A stretch of DNA of 56,534 nt from Mesorhizobium sp. CA8 (GCF_020164955.1 NZ_JAIUHG010000036.1:1-56534); one strand, 5' to 3'; counted from the stretch's first letter, positions 7,710 to 16,129 are shown. Made by a program: numbers and translations. The notes: generated by a model from the letters alone, not told the origin.

Positions 7710-9056
7710 TTACGGCACCACTTCGCCATGCTGGGTGACGTCGAGACCTTCGACCTCTTCCTGGGTCGACGGACGCAGGCCGACCAGCGCCTTGACGATG
7801 TAAAGGATCACGAAGGTGGCGATCGCCGTCCACAGGATGGTGAAGGCAATGCCGTAGAGCTGCTTGGCGACCGAGGCGTCCTTGCCGAGCGCGTTGATCG
7901 CCGGATCGGCGAGCGCGCCGGTGAGCAGCGCGCCGACGATGCCGCCGACGCCGTGGACGCCGAAAGCGTCGAGCGAGTCGTCATAGCCGAACGCATGCTT
8001 GAGCTTGACCGCCGACAGGTAGCAGACCACGCCGGCGATGATGCCGACGATGAAGGCGCCGGTCGGGTTGACGAAGCCCGAAGCCGGCGTCACCGCGACG
8101 AGGCCGGCGACGGCGCCCGAGATGATGCCGAGCACCGAAGGCTTCTTGGCGACGATCCATTCGGCGAACATCCAGGCCAGCGCCGCGGCGGCGGTGGCGA
8201 CCTGCGTGTTCATCATGGCCGCGCCCGCAAGCCCGTCGGCCGCCAGTTCCGAACCGGCGTTGAAGCCGAACCAGCCGACCCACAGCAGCGAGGCGCCGAT
8301 CACCGAATAGACCAGGTTGTGCGGCGCCATGTTGGTCGTGCCGTAGCCCTCGCGCTTGCCGAGAACCAGCGCGCAGACCAGGCCGGCGACACCGGCGTTG
8401 ATGTGGACGACCGTGCCGCCGGCGAAGTCGAGCACGCCGGCAGAGCCGAGGAAGCCGCCGCCCCACACCCAATGCGCGATCGGCGCATAGACGAAGACCA
8501 GCCACAGGCCCATGAAGATCAGGAGCGCCGAGAACTTCATGCGCTCGGCGAAGGCGCCGGCGATCAGCGCCGGCGTGATGATGGCGAAAGTCATCTGGAA
8601 CATCGAGAAGACGAATTCAGGAATGTTCGCCACGCCCGGCGCCCACAGCGTCGAGACGGTGATGCCGTGATGGAAGAATTTCGAGAAGCCGCCGAGATAA
8701 GCGTTCGTGGCGCCGCCGTCGGAGAAGGCGAGCGAATAGCCGAACATGAACCACAGCACCGTCACCAGGCAGGTGATGGCGAAGCTCTGCATGATGGTGG
8801 CGAGCACGTTCTTCTTGCGCACCATGCCGCCGTAGAACAGCGCCAGGCCCGGGATGGTCATCATCAACACCAGCGCCGTCGAGGTCAGCATCCAGGCGGT
8901 GTTGCCGGTGTCGAGCGCGGCCGCCGGCGCGGCGGGCGCCGCGGCGGTGGCTGCCGGGGCGGCCTCCTGCGCGATGGCGGCGACGGTGCTCATGGCCACG
9001 AGCGCGAGCGAAGCGGCCGCGCGTCCCGTCGTCTTCAAGGTGGAAGGAATATTCAT
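7710..9056 (-). CDS. amtB: Ammonium transporter AmtB
   Basis: Inner-membrane ammonium channel, 448 aa. It has a cleavable-looking signal (MNIPSTLKTTGRAAASLALV to AIAQ) and an Ala/Pro-rich stretch before the eleven-helix Amt/Rh core. Recognised signatures are FYGGMVRKKNVL, a periplasmic aromatic gate region, the paired pore histidines (VVHINAGVAGL and AFGVHGVGGIVGA) and a C-terminal tail that binds PII. It is 31 bases downstream of glnK, the usual pairing in which GlnK plugs the channel when nitrogen is sufficient. Expected to be induced by nitrogen limitation through the promoter at 9509. Confidence 0.97.
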   Translation of the reverse strand: MNIPSTLKTTGRAAASLALVAMSTVAAIAQEAAPAATAAAPAAPAAALDTGNTAWMLTSTALVLMMTIPGLALFYGGMVRKKNVLATIMQSFAITCLVTVLWFMFGYSLAFSDGGATNAYLGGFSKFFHHGITVSTLWAPGVANIPEFVFSMFQMTFAIITPALIAGAFAERMKFSALLIFMGLWLVFVYAPIAHWVWGGGFLGSAGVLDFAGGTVVHINAGVAGLVCALVLGKREGYGTTNMAPHNLVYSVIGASLLWVGWFGFNAGSELAADGLAGAAMMNTQVATAAAALAWMFAEWIVAKKPSVLGIISGAVAGLVAVTPASGFVNPTGAFIVGIIAGVVCYLSAVKLKHAFGYDDSLDAFGVHGVGGIVGALLTGALADPAINALGKDASVAKQLYGIAFTILWTAIATFVILYIVKALVGLRPSTQEEVEGLDVTQHGEVVP

Positions 9057-9087
9057 TGAACTCTCCGTTGGAATGGATGGTCGCCGC

Positions 9088-9426
9088 TTAGAGCGCGTCG
9101 GTGTCTGTTTCGCCGGTGCGGATGCGCACTGCCTGGTCGATGCCGAAGACGAAAATCTTGCCGTCGCCGATCTGGCCGGTCTTGGCGGCCGCAGTGATGG
9201 CTTCGACGGCCTTGTCGACCATGTCGGCGGCGACCGCGACCTCGATCTTGATCTTGGGCAGGAAGCTGACCGCGTATTCCGCGCCGCGATAGATTTCGGT
9301 ATGCCCCTTCTGACGCCCGTAGCCTTTGACTTCGGTGACGGTCAGGCCCTGGATGCCGACGGCGGTGAGCGCTTCGCGCACCTCGTCGAGCTTGAACGGC
9401 TTGATGATTGCCATCACGATTTTCAT
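9088..9426 (-). CDS. glnK: Nitrogen regulatory protein PII (GlnK type)
   Basis: Trimeric PII signal protein, 112 aa, the normal length. The T-loop is complete, with uridylylation tyrosine Y51 in the segment TEIYRGAEY; the B- and C-loop motifs (KIFV, IRTGETDTDAL) bind ATP and 2-oxoglutarate. It lies first in a two-gene operon with amtB. The linkage favours GlnK over GlnB, which normally sits beside glnA. Confidence 0.96.
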   Translation of the reverse strand: MKIVMAIIKPFKLDEVREALTAVGIQGLTVTEVKGYGRQKGHTEIYRGAEYAVSFLPKIKIEVAVAADMVDKAVEAITAAAKTGQIGDGKIFVFGIDQAVRIRTGETDTDAL

Positions 9427-9508
9427 AAGGTTTCACCCTTTGCTGTTGCGGTCCCCCGCGTTTGCACACCTTCACCGATCCCGAGGAGCCGGAGAGTGCC
9501 CGACAGGA

Positions 9509-9524
9509 TTCAAGCTCCGTGCCA
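9509..9524 (-). promoter_or_regulatory. Candidate sigma-54 promoter for glnK-amtB
   Basis: The minus strand reads TGGCACGGAGCTTGAA. The -24 TGGCAC element is perfect and the spacing to the -12 element is canonical, but that element reads TTGA rather than TTGC. It is about 85 bases upstream of glnK, consistent with NtrC-activated nitrogen control. The rest of the gap 9427-9673 shows no gene. Confidence 0.6.
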
Positions 9525-9673
9525 GTTGCCGAAGCAGGGTGTTAACCTCTTGTAAACAAAGAGAATGGGCGACCGCTGCACATCATTCGCGCACAGGCTG
9601 GTCGGCGTCACTGCATAAAAAGTAGGCAGAAAATCAAAAATGCGCGCTTATCAGGCAGACCATTGAAGCCGGC

Positions 9674-10537
9674 TCAGCGCTTCAGCCGGATGAGGCCTTC
9701 CTGGGCGACCGAGGCGATCAGCGTTCCGTCGCGCGCGAACAGCGAGCCCCGGGTGAAGCCGCGCGATCCTTGCGTCGACGGGCTGTCCTGATTGTAGAGG
9801 ATCCAGTCGTCCAGCGAATGGCTGCGGTGGAACCACATGGCGTGGTCGAGGCTGGCGGCATGGATGTCGCGGTCGAAGATGGCGCGGCCGTGCGCGAAGG
9901 TCGAGGTATCGAGCAGCGTCATGTCGGAGAGATAGGCAAGCACCGCCGCCTGTGTCGCGCGGTCATCCGGCACCGGGCCGGTGGTGCGGATCCAGATGTT
10001 CTGCTGCGGCTCCAGCTTCTCGCGGCTCGTATAGTGCTTCAGCATCACCGGCTTCATCTCGATCGGCCGGTCGCGCTCCCAGTAGCGCCTGATACCTTCC
10101 GGCACCGCCTCGCCGAATTTGCCGAGCAGCTCGCGCTGGGTGAGCAGCGTGTCGGGCGCCGGCACGTCGCGCGGCATCGGCAGCTGATGCTCGAGCCCGA
10201 CCTCATCCTGCTGGAAGGACGCCTCCAGTGAAAAGATCGCCTGCCCATGCTGGATCGCCACCACCCGGCGCGTGGTGAAGGAGCCACCGTCGCGGATGCG
10301 GTCGACCTCGTAGACGATCGGCAGCTTGGTGTCGCCCGGCCGCATGAAGTAGCCGTGCAGCGAATGCACGTGGCGCTCCGGCTCGACGGTTCGCTGTGCG
10401 GCGACCAGCGCCTGGGCGATGGTCTGGCCGCCGAAGACGCGCTGCCAGTCGACCTTGGGGCTGCGACCACGATACAGATTGTGTTCGAGCTGCTCGAGGT
10501 CGAGAATGTCGAGAAGCTCGTCCATGGCCGCGGTCAT
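9674..10537 (-). CDS. tesB: Acyl-CoA thioesterase II
   Basis: Cytosolic hydrolase of medium- and long-chain acyl-CoA to free fatty acid and CoA, 287 aa, the normal TesB length. Two hot-dog domains are visible: LYRGRSPKVDWQRVFGGQTIAQAL with HSLHGYFMRPGD in the first, and LDHAMWFHRSHSLDDWILY with the RGFTRGSLFARDGTLIASVAQEGL end in the second. The last segment supplies the conserved Gln of the Asp/Thr/Gln triad. AAGGA stands eight bases before ATG 10537. Divergent from the UbiH-type gene. Confidence 0.95.
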   Translation of the reverse strand: MTAAMDELLDILDLEQLEHNLYRGRSPKVDWQRVFGGQTIAQALVAAQRTVEPERHVHSLHGYFMRPGDTKLPIVYEVDRIRDGGSFTTRRVVAIQHGQAIFSLEASFQQDEVGLEHQLPMPRDVPAPDTLLTQRELLGKFGEAVPEGIRRYWERDRPIEMKPVMLKHYTSREKLEPQQNIWIRTTGPVPDDRATQAAVLAYLSDMTLLDTSTFAHGRAIFDRDIHAASLDHAMWFHRSHSLDDWILYNQDSPSTQGSRGFTRGSLFARDGTLIASVAQEGLIRLKR

Positions 10538-10640
10538 GTTTGAAATCCTTCAAGGATGTGCCATGGCCGGTTTCGGACAGGACGCGCAGGCAGTCAAGGC
10601 CGCAAACAGCAGCCGGCTGAAGCCGCGAAAGGATGATGCC

Positions 10641-11918
10641 ATGGTCGACCGCAAGCCGAATGGAGCGGAGGCGAACGGGAGCCGCGAGGCGCCGCTCGAC
10701 GTGCTCATTGCCGGTGCAGGCTATGTCGGCCTCACGGCGGCCGTGTCGCTGAAGCAGGCGCGGCCGGGGCTCGCCATCGCCATCGTCGATGCCGCCCCCG
10801 CCGGCGTCTGGCAGAAAGACGGCCGCGCCTCGGCCATTGCCGCCGCCGCCAGCCGCATGCTGCAACTGCTCGGCGTCTGGGAAGAGATTGCGCCGGAAGC
10901 GCAGGCGATCACCGAAATGATCATCACCGATTCGCGCGCCGCCGACCCGGTGCGTCCCGTGTTTTTGACCTTCGACGGCGAGGTGGCGCCCGGCGAACCT
11001 TTCGCCCACATGGTCGCCAACCGCGACCTCAACGGCGCGCTGCGCCGGCGCGCCGAAAAGCTTGGCATCGACATCATCGAAGGCATGGCGGTCAACGCCT
11101 TCGACGCGAATGGCGCCGGCATCACCGTGCATCTGGCCGACGGCGCGACGCTGAAGGCGCGGCTGGTGGTCGCCGCCGACGGCGTCAATTCGAAATTGCG
11201 CGACATGGCCGGCATTAAGACGGTGAAGTGGGAATACGGCCAGTCCGGCATCGTCTGCACGGTGGCGCATGAGCGCCCGCACAACGGCCGCGCCGAGGAG
11301 CATTTCCTCCCCGCGGGTCCCTTCGCCACGCTGCCGCTGAAGCCGGACAAGGACGGCACCAACCGCTCGTCGATCGTCTGGGTGGAGCGAACGGAAGATG
11401 CCAAGGCGCTGGTCGAGGGCGACGAGTTCGTCTTCGAGCACGATCTGGAGCAGCGCTTCGGCCTGAAGCTGGGCGAGATCCGCGTTGCCGACAAGCCGCG
11501 CGCCTGGCCGCTCGGCCTGACGCTCGCCCGCGCCTTTGTCGCGCCGCGCATCGCGCTCGCCGGCGATGCCGCGCACGGCATCCACCCGATCGCCGGCCAA
11601 GGCCTCAACCTCGGCTTCAAGGACGTGGCGGCGCTCGCCGAAGTGGTGGTCGAGGCCGACCGGCTCGGCCAGGATATCGGCGCCCTTGATGTGCTCGAGC
11701 GCTATCAGCAATGGCGTCGCTTCGACACGCTGCAGATGGGCGTCACCACCGACGTCTTGAACCGTCTCTTCTCCAACGACATCGGCCCGCTGCGCGCCGC
11801 GCGCGATCTCGGCCTTGGCCTCGTCGAGCGCATGCCGAGGCTGAAAGAGTTCTTCATCCGCCAGGCCTCGGGCCTGTCCGGCGACACGCCAAGGCTGCTG
11901 AAGGGCGAGGCGATCTAG
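10641..11918 (+). CDS. UbiH/UbiF/Coq6-family FAD-dependent hydroxylase
   Basis: Class A flavoprotein monooxygenase, 425 aa, probably hydroxylating the ring in ubiquinone synthesis. FAD site: DVLIAGAGYVGLTAAVSLKQ at the N-terminus. The ubiH/COQ6 signature GDAAHGIHPIAGQGLNLGFKD lies about residues 310-330, and DG...NSKLR in the middle. The start at 10641 follows AAAGGA at seven bases; the frame is open further upstream but overlaps tesB antisense. Family members differ in ring position, so UbiH, UbiF or UbiL cannot be chosen from sequence alone. Confidence 0.92.
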   Translation: MVDRKPNGAEANGSREAPLDVLIAGAGYVGLTAAVSLKQARPGLAIAIVDAAPAGVWQKDGRASAIAAAASRMLQLLGVWEEIAPEAQAITEMIITDSRAADPVRPVFLTFDGEVAPGEPFAHMVANRDLNGALRRRAEKLGIDIIEGMAVNAFDANGAGITVHLADGATLKARLVVAADGVNSKLRDMAGIKTVKWEYGQSGIVCTVAHERPHNGRAEEHFLPAGPFATLPLKPDKDGTNRSSIVWVERTEDAKALVEGDEFVFEHDLEQRFGLKLGEIRVADKPRAWPLGLTLARAFVAPRIALAGDAAHGIHPIAGQGLNLGFKDVAALAEVVVEADRLGQDIGALDVLERYQQWRRFDTLQMGVTTDVLNRLFSNDIGPLRAARDLGLGLVERMPRLKEFFIRQASGLSGDTPRLLKGEAI

Positions 11919-11933
11919 CGATCGCGACGCGGT

Positions 11934-12076
11934 AGGGTTTGTCGAGATTCAGGTCAGGCCGAGTCGAAAATGGTGGCTTCCGAGAACCGGAGCGGAGCGT
12001 ACTTAACGTACGTGAGCACCGGAAGCGCAGGAAGCCGGCATTGCAGGCCGGCCTCACCTGAACATCGGCAAACCCT
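11934..12076 (-). repeat. Structured 3'-UTR element, copy 2
   Basis: Closing arms AGGGTTTGTCGA and TCGGCAAACCCT pair along 12 bases with one wobble. The inner arms are the same as copy 1; the central hairpin is CGTAC-TTAAC-GTACG. On the minus strand it starts at the TAA stop of the gene at 12076 and ends just short of the convergent UbiH-type gene. Confidence 0.85.
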
Positions 12077-12606
12077 TAATTCACCTCGAACCCCAGCTTC
12101 TGCCGCAACCTCAGCATACGCTGGTCGGCGATCCTAAGGCTCTGCCCGCCGCCTTGCGCGACGCGGTTCAGCATCCTGAGCAGGTCGTCCCGCTCATGCG
12201 GATCGAGGCGCTCGCGCGGGAACGGCGCCAGCTTGTCAATGACGATCGTCGTGTCGTCGATCTGCGCGGCGGCCCATTTGGCGTAGACGACCGCCTCGTC
12301 GGTCTTCTTCTGGCTGTCCGCGATCTGCGCGATCACCTCGCGAATGAGCGCCTCGCGCTGCGGCAAGACCGGACCGTGCTCCGCGACGATCGCGGTGATC
12401 AGCGTCGCCGCCGCCACCACCGGATCGTCGATCGCCGTCAGCGGTGAGAGCGCGGCCTGATTGCGCAATTTCTTGCGACGGATGTTGCCCTGGACGCGCC
12501 CGACGACATCGGCGACCTCGCGCGCGGCGTCGCTCATATATTTCAGCCGGTACCACCAAATGGCGGCCGCGCCGAGCACGCCAAGCAAAGCGATCAGGAA
12601 AGGCAT
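12076..12606 (-). CDS. Membrane-anchored protein of unknown function
   Basis: A 176-aa protein with one N-terminal membrane anchor (MPFLIALLGVLGAAAIWWYR), then a cytosolic helical domain. The domain includes PLTAIDDPVVAAATLITAIVAEHG and the acidic segment DPHERDDLLRMLNRVA, which has a TerB-like flavour though no family can be assigned firmly. The start at 12606 follows GGGGGAA at six bases; an upstream in-frame start would overrun the promoter region. It stands alone and converges with the UbiH-type gene. Confidence 0.75.
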   Translation of the reverse strand: MPFLIALLGVLGAAAIWWYRLKYMSDAAREVADVVGRVQGNIRRKKLRNQAALSPLTAIDDPVVAAATLITAIVAEHGPVLPQREALIREVIAQIADSQKKTDEAVVYAKWAAAQIDDTTIVIDKLAPFPRERLDPHERDDLLRMLNRVAQGGGQSLRIADQRMLRLRQKLGFEVN

Positions 12607-12744
12607 GCCGAATTCCCCCGAAATCGCGGCGACGATAAGAGAAGCGCGGCGTCGCTTCAACAAGCAACGGTTGCGTCCGTGAAGAAACCCTGAAGATGTT
12701 TCCCGCAAGAGACAGCTTCAACCGGCGCCCATGCTGACCGGCGG

Positions 12745-13101
12745 CTATGACCCCGGCACGTCGTAGATCGCCCTGATCTCTACCGTACCGAGCTCCGCAA
12801 GCGGGATCTTGGCCGCAATGTCGAGCGCTTCGTCGAGATCGCCGGCCTCGATCATGACGAAGCCGAGCAGTTGCTCCTTGGTCTCGGCGAAGGGGCCGTC
12901 GGTCACCAGCACCTTGCCATTGCGCCGCCGCAGCGATTTCGACGTCTTCACCGACTGCAGCGCCTGCGCGATGACCAGCTTGCCTTGCCGGTCGAGCTCC
13001 CGGTCATAGCCGAGCGAGTCGGCATCGAGCTTGGCCATCCGCTCGGGGGTCATCGCGTAGAGGTCCTTTTCCTCGCCATAGACCAGCAGGACATATTTCA
13101 T
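12745..13101 (-). CDS. YCII-related domain protein
   Basis: A 118-aa DGPF/YCII-family protein: MKYVLLVYGEEKDLYAMTPE, then the hallmark VTDGPFAETKEQLLGFVMIE and a C-terminal VEIRAIYDV strand. The fold is a ferredoxin-like alpha/beta dimer. Members often accompany ECF sigma factors, but none lies here. Its ATG overlaps the stop of the preceding small membrane gene by four bases (ATGA), indicating translational coupling. Function unknown. Confidence 0.9.
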   Translation of the reverse strand: MKYVLLVYGEEKDLYAMTPERMAKLDADSLGYDRELDRQGKLVIAQALQSVKTSKSLRRRNGKVLVTDGPFAETKEQLLGFVMIEAGDLDEALDIAAKIPLAELGTVEIRAIYDVPGS

Positions 13102-13316
13102 TTCGAGCTTCCTTTCGTTGACGCGTTATAGGAGGCGACGGTGTCGGTTTTGCCTGCCGTCGCCGCATGGTCGAGCAGGCATGTCGCGACGCCGATGATG
13201 GCGATGGCCGCCGCCAGCCGGCCGAAGCCGAGCACCGGCGGATTCAACCAGAATTCTTCAAGTCGCCTCCCATTTCGCTCGGGCTTTCCCCAGATCGCAA
13301 GAAACAGATTGTCCAT
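13098..13316 (-). CDS. Small membrane protein, coupled to the YCII gene
   Basis: A 72-aa protein starting MDNLFLAIWGKPERNGRR, with GGAGG five bases before the ATG at 13316. It has one central hydrophobic segment (FGRLAAAIAIIGVATCLL) and a polar C-terminus. Its stop overlaps the YCII start by four bases, so the two are probably one operon. No family recognised. Confidence 0.65.
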   Translation of the reverse strand: MDNLFLAIWGKPERNGRRLEEFWLNPPVLGFGRLAAAIAIIGVATCLLDHAATAGKTDTVASYNASTKGSSK

Positions 13317-13527
13317 CTTAACCTCCATCGGCCGGGAGCGGCCGCCCGCAGGACGGCCGGGCAGGCGGTAAGTCGACATTTTTGCACGCGCTTTTTGAGA
13401 ATTTTCGGAGCGCCTCGCGCGAGCACAATCATGCCGGGCCATGGATGGTCTTCCGGCCCGCCCGCGCTATAGTCTTCGGGAACGTCGGCGCTCGCCGGCA
13501 CAAACCCCGACAAGGCAGGAGGACTCC

Positions 13528-13953
13528 ATGGACCGCACCGCAAACGCCGTCTGGAAAGGCAATCTGAAAGAGGGCAAAGGCACGCTCGACACGCAGAGCG
13601 GCACCTTGAAGGGCACGCCCTATTCGTTCAAGGCGCGCTTCGAGGACGAGAGCGGCAAATCCGGCACCAATCCGGAAGAGCTTATCGCCGCGGCGCATGC
13701 GGGCTGCTACGCCATGCAGCTGTCGCACTTCCTCGCCGAAAACGGCACGCCGGCCGCCGAGCTCGAGGCCAAGGCAGTGGTGACGCTGGTCCCCGGCACC
13801 GGCATCACCGGCAGCGCCATCACCCTGGTCGGCAAGGTGCCGGGCATCGACGCGGCGAAGTTCAAGGAACTCGCCGAGAAGGCCAAGGCCGAATGCCCGG
13901 TGTCGAAGGCGCTGGGAGCGATCAAAGTGTCGCTGGATGCAAGGCTGGGGTGA
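13528..13953 (+). CDS. OsmC-family peroxiredoxin
   Basis: Thiol-dependent hydroperoxide reductase of the OsmC subgroup, 141 aa. The peroxidatic and resolving cysteines are present: C60 in AAHAGCYAMQLS and C123 in AECPVSKALG. The N-terminal segment KGTLDTQSGTLKGTPYSFKARFED is typical of OsmC rather than Ohr; a true Ohr is encoded at 27290. AGGAGG precedes ATG 13528 by five bases, replacing an upstream in-frame start. Convergent with yceH across a large inverted repeat. Confidence 0.93.
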   Translation: MDRTANAVWKGNLKEGKGTLDTQSGTLKGTPYSFKARFEDESGKSGTNPEELIAAAHAGCYAMQLSHFLAENGTPAAELEAKAVVTLVPGTGITGSAITLVGKVPGIDAAKFKELAEKAKAECPVSKALGAIKVSLDARLG

Positions 13954-13983
13954 GAAGCTTCTCCGCGGAGGCTGGTGATCCTT

Positions 13984-14151
13984 CGCGCCCCCCTCTGCCC
14001 TACTGGGCATCTCCCCCTCAAGGGGGGAGATCAGATGTCGCGTCGGCTTTCGCCAATCGCCGACGGTGAAAGAAGGGCGCCGGCGCCGGACCTGCTAATC
14101 TCCCCCCTCGAGGGGGAGACGTCCGGCAGGACAGAGGGGGGTGCCTCGCGC
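13984..14151. repeat. Large mosaic inverted repeat (CTCCCCC family)
   Basis: Outer arms CGCCCCCCTCTG... and CAGAGGGGGGTGCC, with nested CATCTCCCCCTCAAGGGGGGAGAT and ATCTCCCCCCTCGAGGGGGAGA palindromes around a central unique segment. It fills the gap between the stops of the OsmC gene and yceH. A second copy with the same layout is at 25610-25770, and an outer-arm remnant is at 14836. Confidence 0.85.
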
Positions 14152-14167
14152 CAATCTTTCCAGCGAG

Positions 14168-14800
14168 CTAGCCGCCCAGCGCCTCGATCTTCGCGCGCAA
14201 CGCAGCGACCTCTTCTTCCAGTGCCTTAACGCGAGCCTCAAGCCCGGAATCCGAAGATGTCGCCGCCGGCTGCCAGAGCGCCGCCGTCGCAGCCGCCTCC
14301 ACCGGGCCGCTCAAGAGATGCACATAGCGCTCCTCGCGCTGGCCGGGCGCGCGTTCGAGCAGCTGGATCAGCGGCGGCCGGCGGCCGATCATGAGGTCGA
14401 GATTGTCGCGCAGCTCCTCGATCGAAGCAAAGCGCGCCATGCGTTCCGAACGGGCGAGCAATTCATGCGCCGTCTGCGCGCCGCGCAACAGCAGCAGCCC
14501 GATCACCGCGATCTGCGGCGTGGTCAGCGAAAAGCGCTGCGCCATCAGATGTTCGTAACGCTCGACGCGCGAAGCGAAGGCCTGGCGCACGAGGCCTTTC
14601 TGCTCGAGCGTGCTCAAGGCCCGCCGGACCTCCGTCAGCTCCAGTGCCATCACCGGCTCACGCGCCGTCTTCTGGTTGGCGGCCTGATGCGCGCCGTTGA
14701 GCGTCAGCGGATAGACGTCCGGCGTCAGCTCCTTCTTCTCGATCAGGGAACCCAGCACACGCGCTTCGACGGGGGACAGGATGGGGAGATCTTCACTCAT
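14168..14800 (-). CDS. YceH family (DUF480) protein
   Basis: A 210-aa protein with two tandem winged-helix domains: LSPVEARVLGSLIEKKELTPDVYPLTLN in the first and PQIAVIGLLLLRGAQTAHELL in the second. It ends in a coiled coil (about residues 182-208), as is usual for YceH. Cytosolic; role unknown. AAGGA lies nine bases upstream of the start. Downstream of it the mosaic repeat begins. Confidence 0.93.
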   Translation of the reverse strand: MSEDLPILSPVEARVLGSLIEKKELTPDVYPLTLNGAHQAANQKTAREPVMALELTEVRRALSTLEQKGLVRQAFASRVERYEHLMAQRFSLTTPQIAVIGLLLLRGAQTAHELLARSERMARFASIEELRDNLDLMIGRRPPLIQLLERAPGQREERYVHLLSGPVEAAATAALWQPAATSSDSGLEARVKALEEEVAALRAKIEALGG

Positions 14801-14835
14801 CGTTGGCTATCCTTTTCGACGCTGGGGGGACAGCG

Positions 14836-14868
14836 CACCCCTCTGTCGGGCAGGCCGGAGGGGGGTGT
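14836..14868. repeat. Outer-arm remnant of the CTCCCCC mosaic element
   Basis: CACCCCTCTGTCGGGCAGGCCGGAGGGGGGTG forms a compact hairpin that matches only the outer arms of the larger element at 13984. It lies between yceH and the sdhB stop, 46 bases downstream of sdhB on its strand. Confidence 0.65.
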
Positions 14869-14913
14869 GAAGGAACGCTGCGATCGACGTGGTTGCGAGC
14901 GAACCCTCCAACT

Positions 14914-15693
14914 CTAAACGCGCCGCTCCACCATCATCTTCTTGATCTCGGCGATCGCCTTGGCGGGGTTAAGCCCCTTCGGGCAGGTCTGCGCGCAATT
15001 CATGATGGTGTGGCAGCGATAGAGCCGGAACGGGTCTTCGAGATTGTCGAGCCGTTCGCCCGTCGCCTCGTCGCGGCTGTCGATCAGCCAGCGATAGGCC
15101 TGCAGCAACGTGGCCGGGCCGAGATAGCGGTCGCCGTTCCACCAGTAGCTCGGGCAGGACGTCGAGCAGCAGGCGCACAGGATGCATTCGTAGAGCCCGT
15201 CGAGCTTCTCGCGGTCCTCATGGCTCTGCAGCCATTCCTTGGCGGGCGTCGGCGAGACCGTCTTCAGCCACGGCTCGATCGAGGCGTGCTGGGCGTAGAA
15301 ATTGGTGAGGTCGGGCACTAGGTCCTTGATCACCGGCATATGCGGCAGCGGGTAGATCTTCACCGCGCCGGAAATGTCCTCGGCGCCTTTGGTGCAGGCC
15401 AGCGTGTTGGAGCCGTCGATGTTCATGGCGCAGGAGCCGCAAATGCCTTCGCGGCAGGAGCGACGCAGCGTCAGCGTCGGATCGATCTTGTTCTTGATCC
15501 ACAACAGCGCGTCGAGCACCATCGGCCCGCAATCGTCCATGTCGACGAAATAGGTGTCCATGCGCGGATTTGCGTCATCGTCCGGCGACCAGCGGTATAC
15601 GCGGTATTCGCGCAGGTTCGTCGCGCCTTCCGGCTTTGGCCAGGTCTTGCCCTGCTGGACCTTCGAGTTCCTGGGAAGCGTGAGTTCAACCAT
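14914..15693 (-). CDS. sdhB: Succinate dehydrogenase iron-sulfur subunit
   Basis: Complex II electron-transfer subunit, 259 aa. The three cluster motifs are complete: CREGICGSC plus a later Cys (2Fe-2S), CILCACCSTSCPS (4Fe-4S), and RCHTIMNCAQTCPKG (3Fe-4S). The start is the ATG at 15693, which overlaps the DUF3052 stop by one base (TAATG), so the two are translationally coupled. Last gene of sdhC-sdhD-sdhA-DUF3052-sdhB. Confidence 0.97.
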   Translation of the reverse strand: MVELTLPRNSKVQQGKTWPKPEGATNLREYRVYRWSPDDDANPRMDTYFVDMDDCGPMVLDALLWIKNKIDPTLTLRRSCREGICGSCAMNIDGSNTLACTKGAEDISGAVKIYPLPHMPVIKDLVPDLTNFYAQHASIEPWLKTVSPTPAKEWLQSHEDREKLDGLYECILCACCSTSCPSYWWNGDRYLGPATLLQAYRWLIDSRDEATGERLDNLEDPFRLYRCHTIMNCAQTCPKGLNPAKAIAEIKKMMVERRV

Positions 15694-16127
15694 TACCTGC
15701 GGTCCTTTCGGATGACGAGCTTCAGCCCGGACCAGATTTCGTTCACGGCGGCGACCTTGACGTCGACCAGGTCGCGCTTCAGCGCCTCGGCGCGGATCAC
15801 GCCCTCGGTGACGTCGGTCGGCACTTTCGATGCCTTCTTCGGCCAGGAAACCCAGACCATGCCGTCGCGCTTGATCGCGGTCTCGATGCCGGCCAGGCCG
15901 TCCTCGATCTCGGCGCGCTGCCGGACGAAGGCGTGCACGGCATCGTATTTCTGACGGCCCGAGATCGCCGACCACTCGGCGAGTCGGTCGACGCCGGCAA
16001 AGGAAACCGCCTCGGTCAGTTCATTGAGCTCCGGCGGCAACGCGATGAAAGCGGCGACCATGCCGTCCTTCAGGCCGAGCTTTGCCGGAAGAGGCGTGCC
16101 GGAATATCCGGTGGCCGCGAGCGCCAT
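15693..16127 (-). CDS. DUF3052 protein inside the sdh operon
   Basis: A 144-aa protein that begins with the family hallmark GYSGTPLPAKLGLKDG and ends with WVSWPKKASKVPTDVTEGVIR and VAAVNEIWSGLKLVIRK, matching DUF3052. No catalytic role is known. It is placed two bases after sdhA and overlaps sdhB by one base, so it is made with complex II. This suggests, but does not prove, a link to assembly or control of the enzyme. It is cytosolic with no membrane segment. Confidence 0.85.
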   Translation of the reverse strand: MALAATGYSGTPLPAKLGLKDGMVAAFIALPPELNELTEAVSFAGVDRLAEWSAISGRQKYDAVHAFVRQRAEIEDGLAGIETAIKRDGMVWVSWPKKASKVPTDVTEGVIRAEALKRDLVDVKVAAVNEIWSGLKLVIRKDRR

Positions 16128-16129
16128 GA

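Noticed and set aside
7572..9059. Long open frame antisense to amtB
   Set aside because: Composition is typical of a GC shadow (Arg, Asp, Gly rich). The amtB frame carries all transporter motifs and a terminator in its own direction.
9541..9557. TTAACCTCTTGTAAAC as a third CtrA box
   Set aside because: The second half is TAAAC, not TTAAC, and the nearest gene is glnK, which has a better sigma-54-type signal.
13984..14151. Insertion sequence
   Set aside because: No transposase frame; only palindromic arms and a short core. Treated as a non-coding mosaic repeat.
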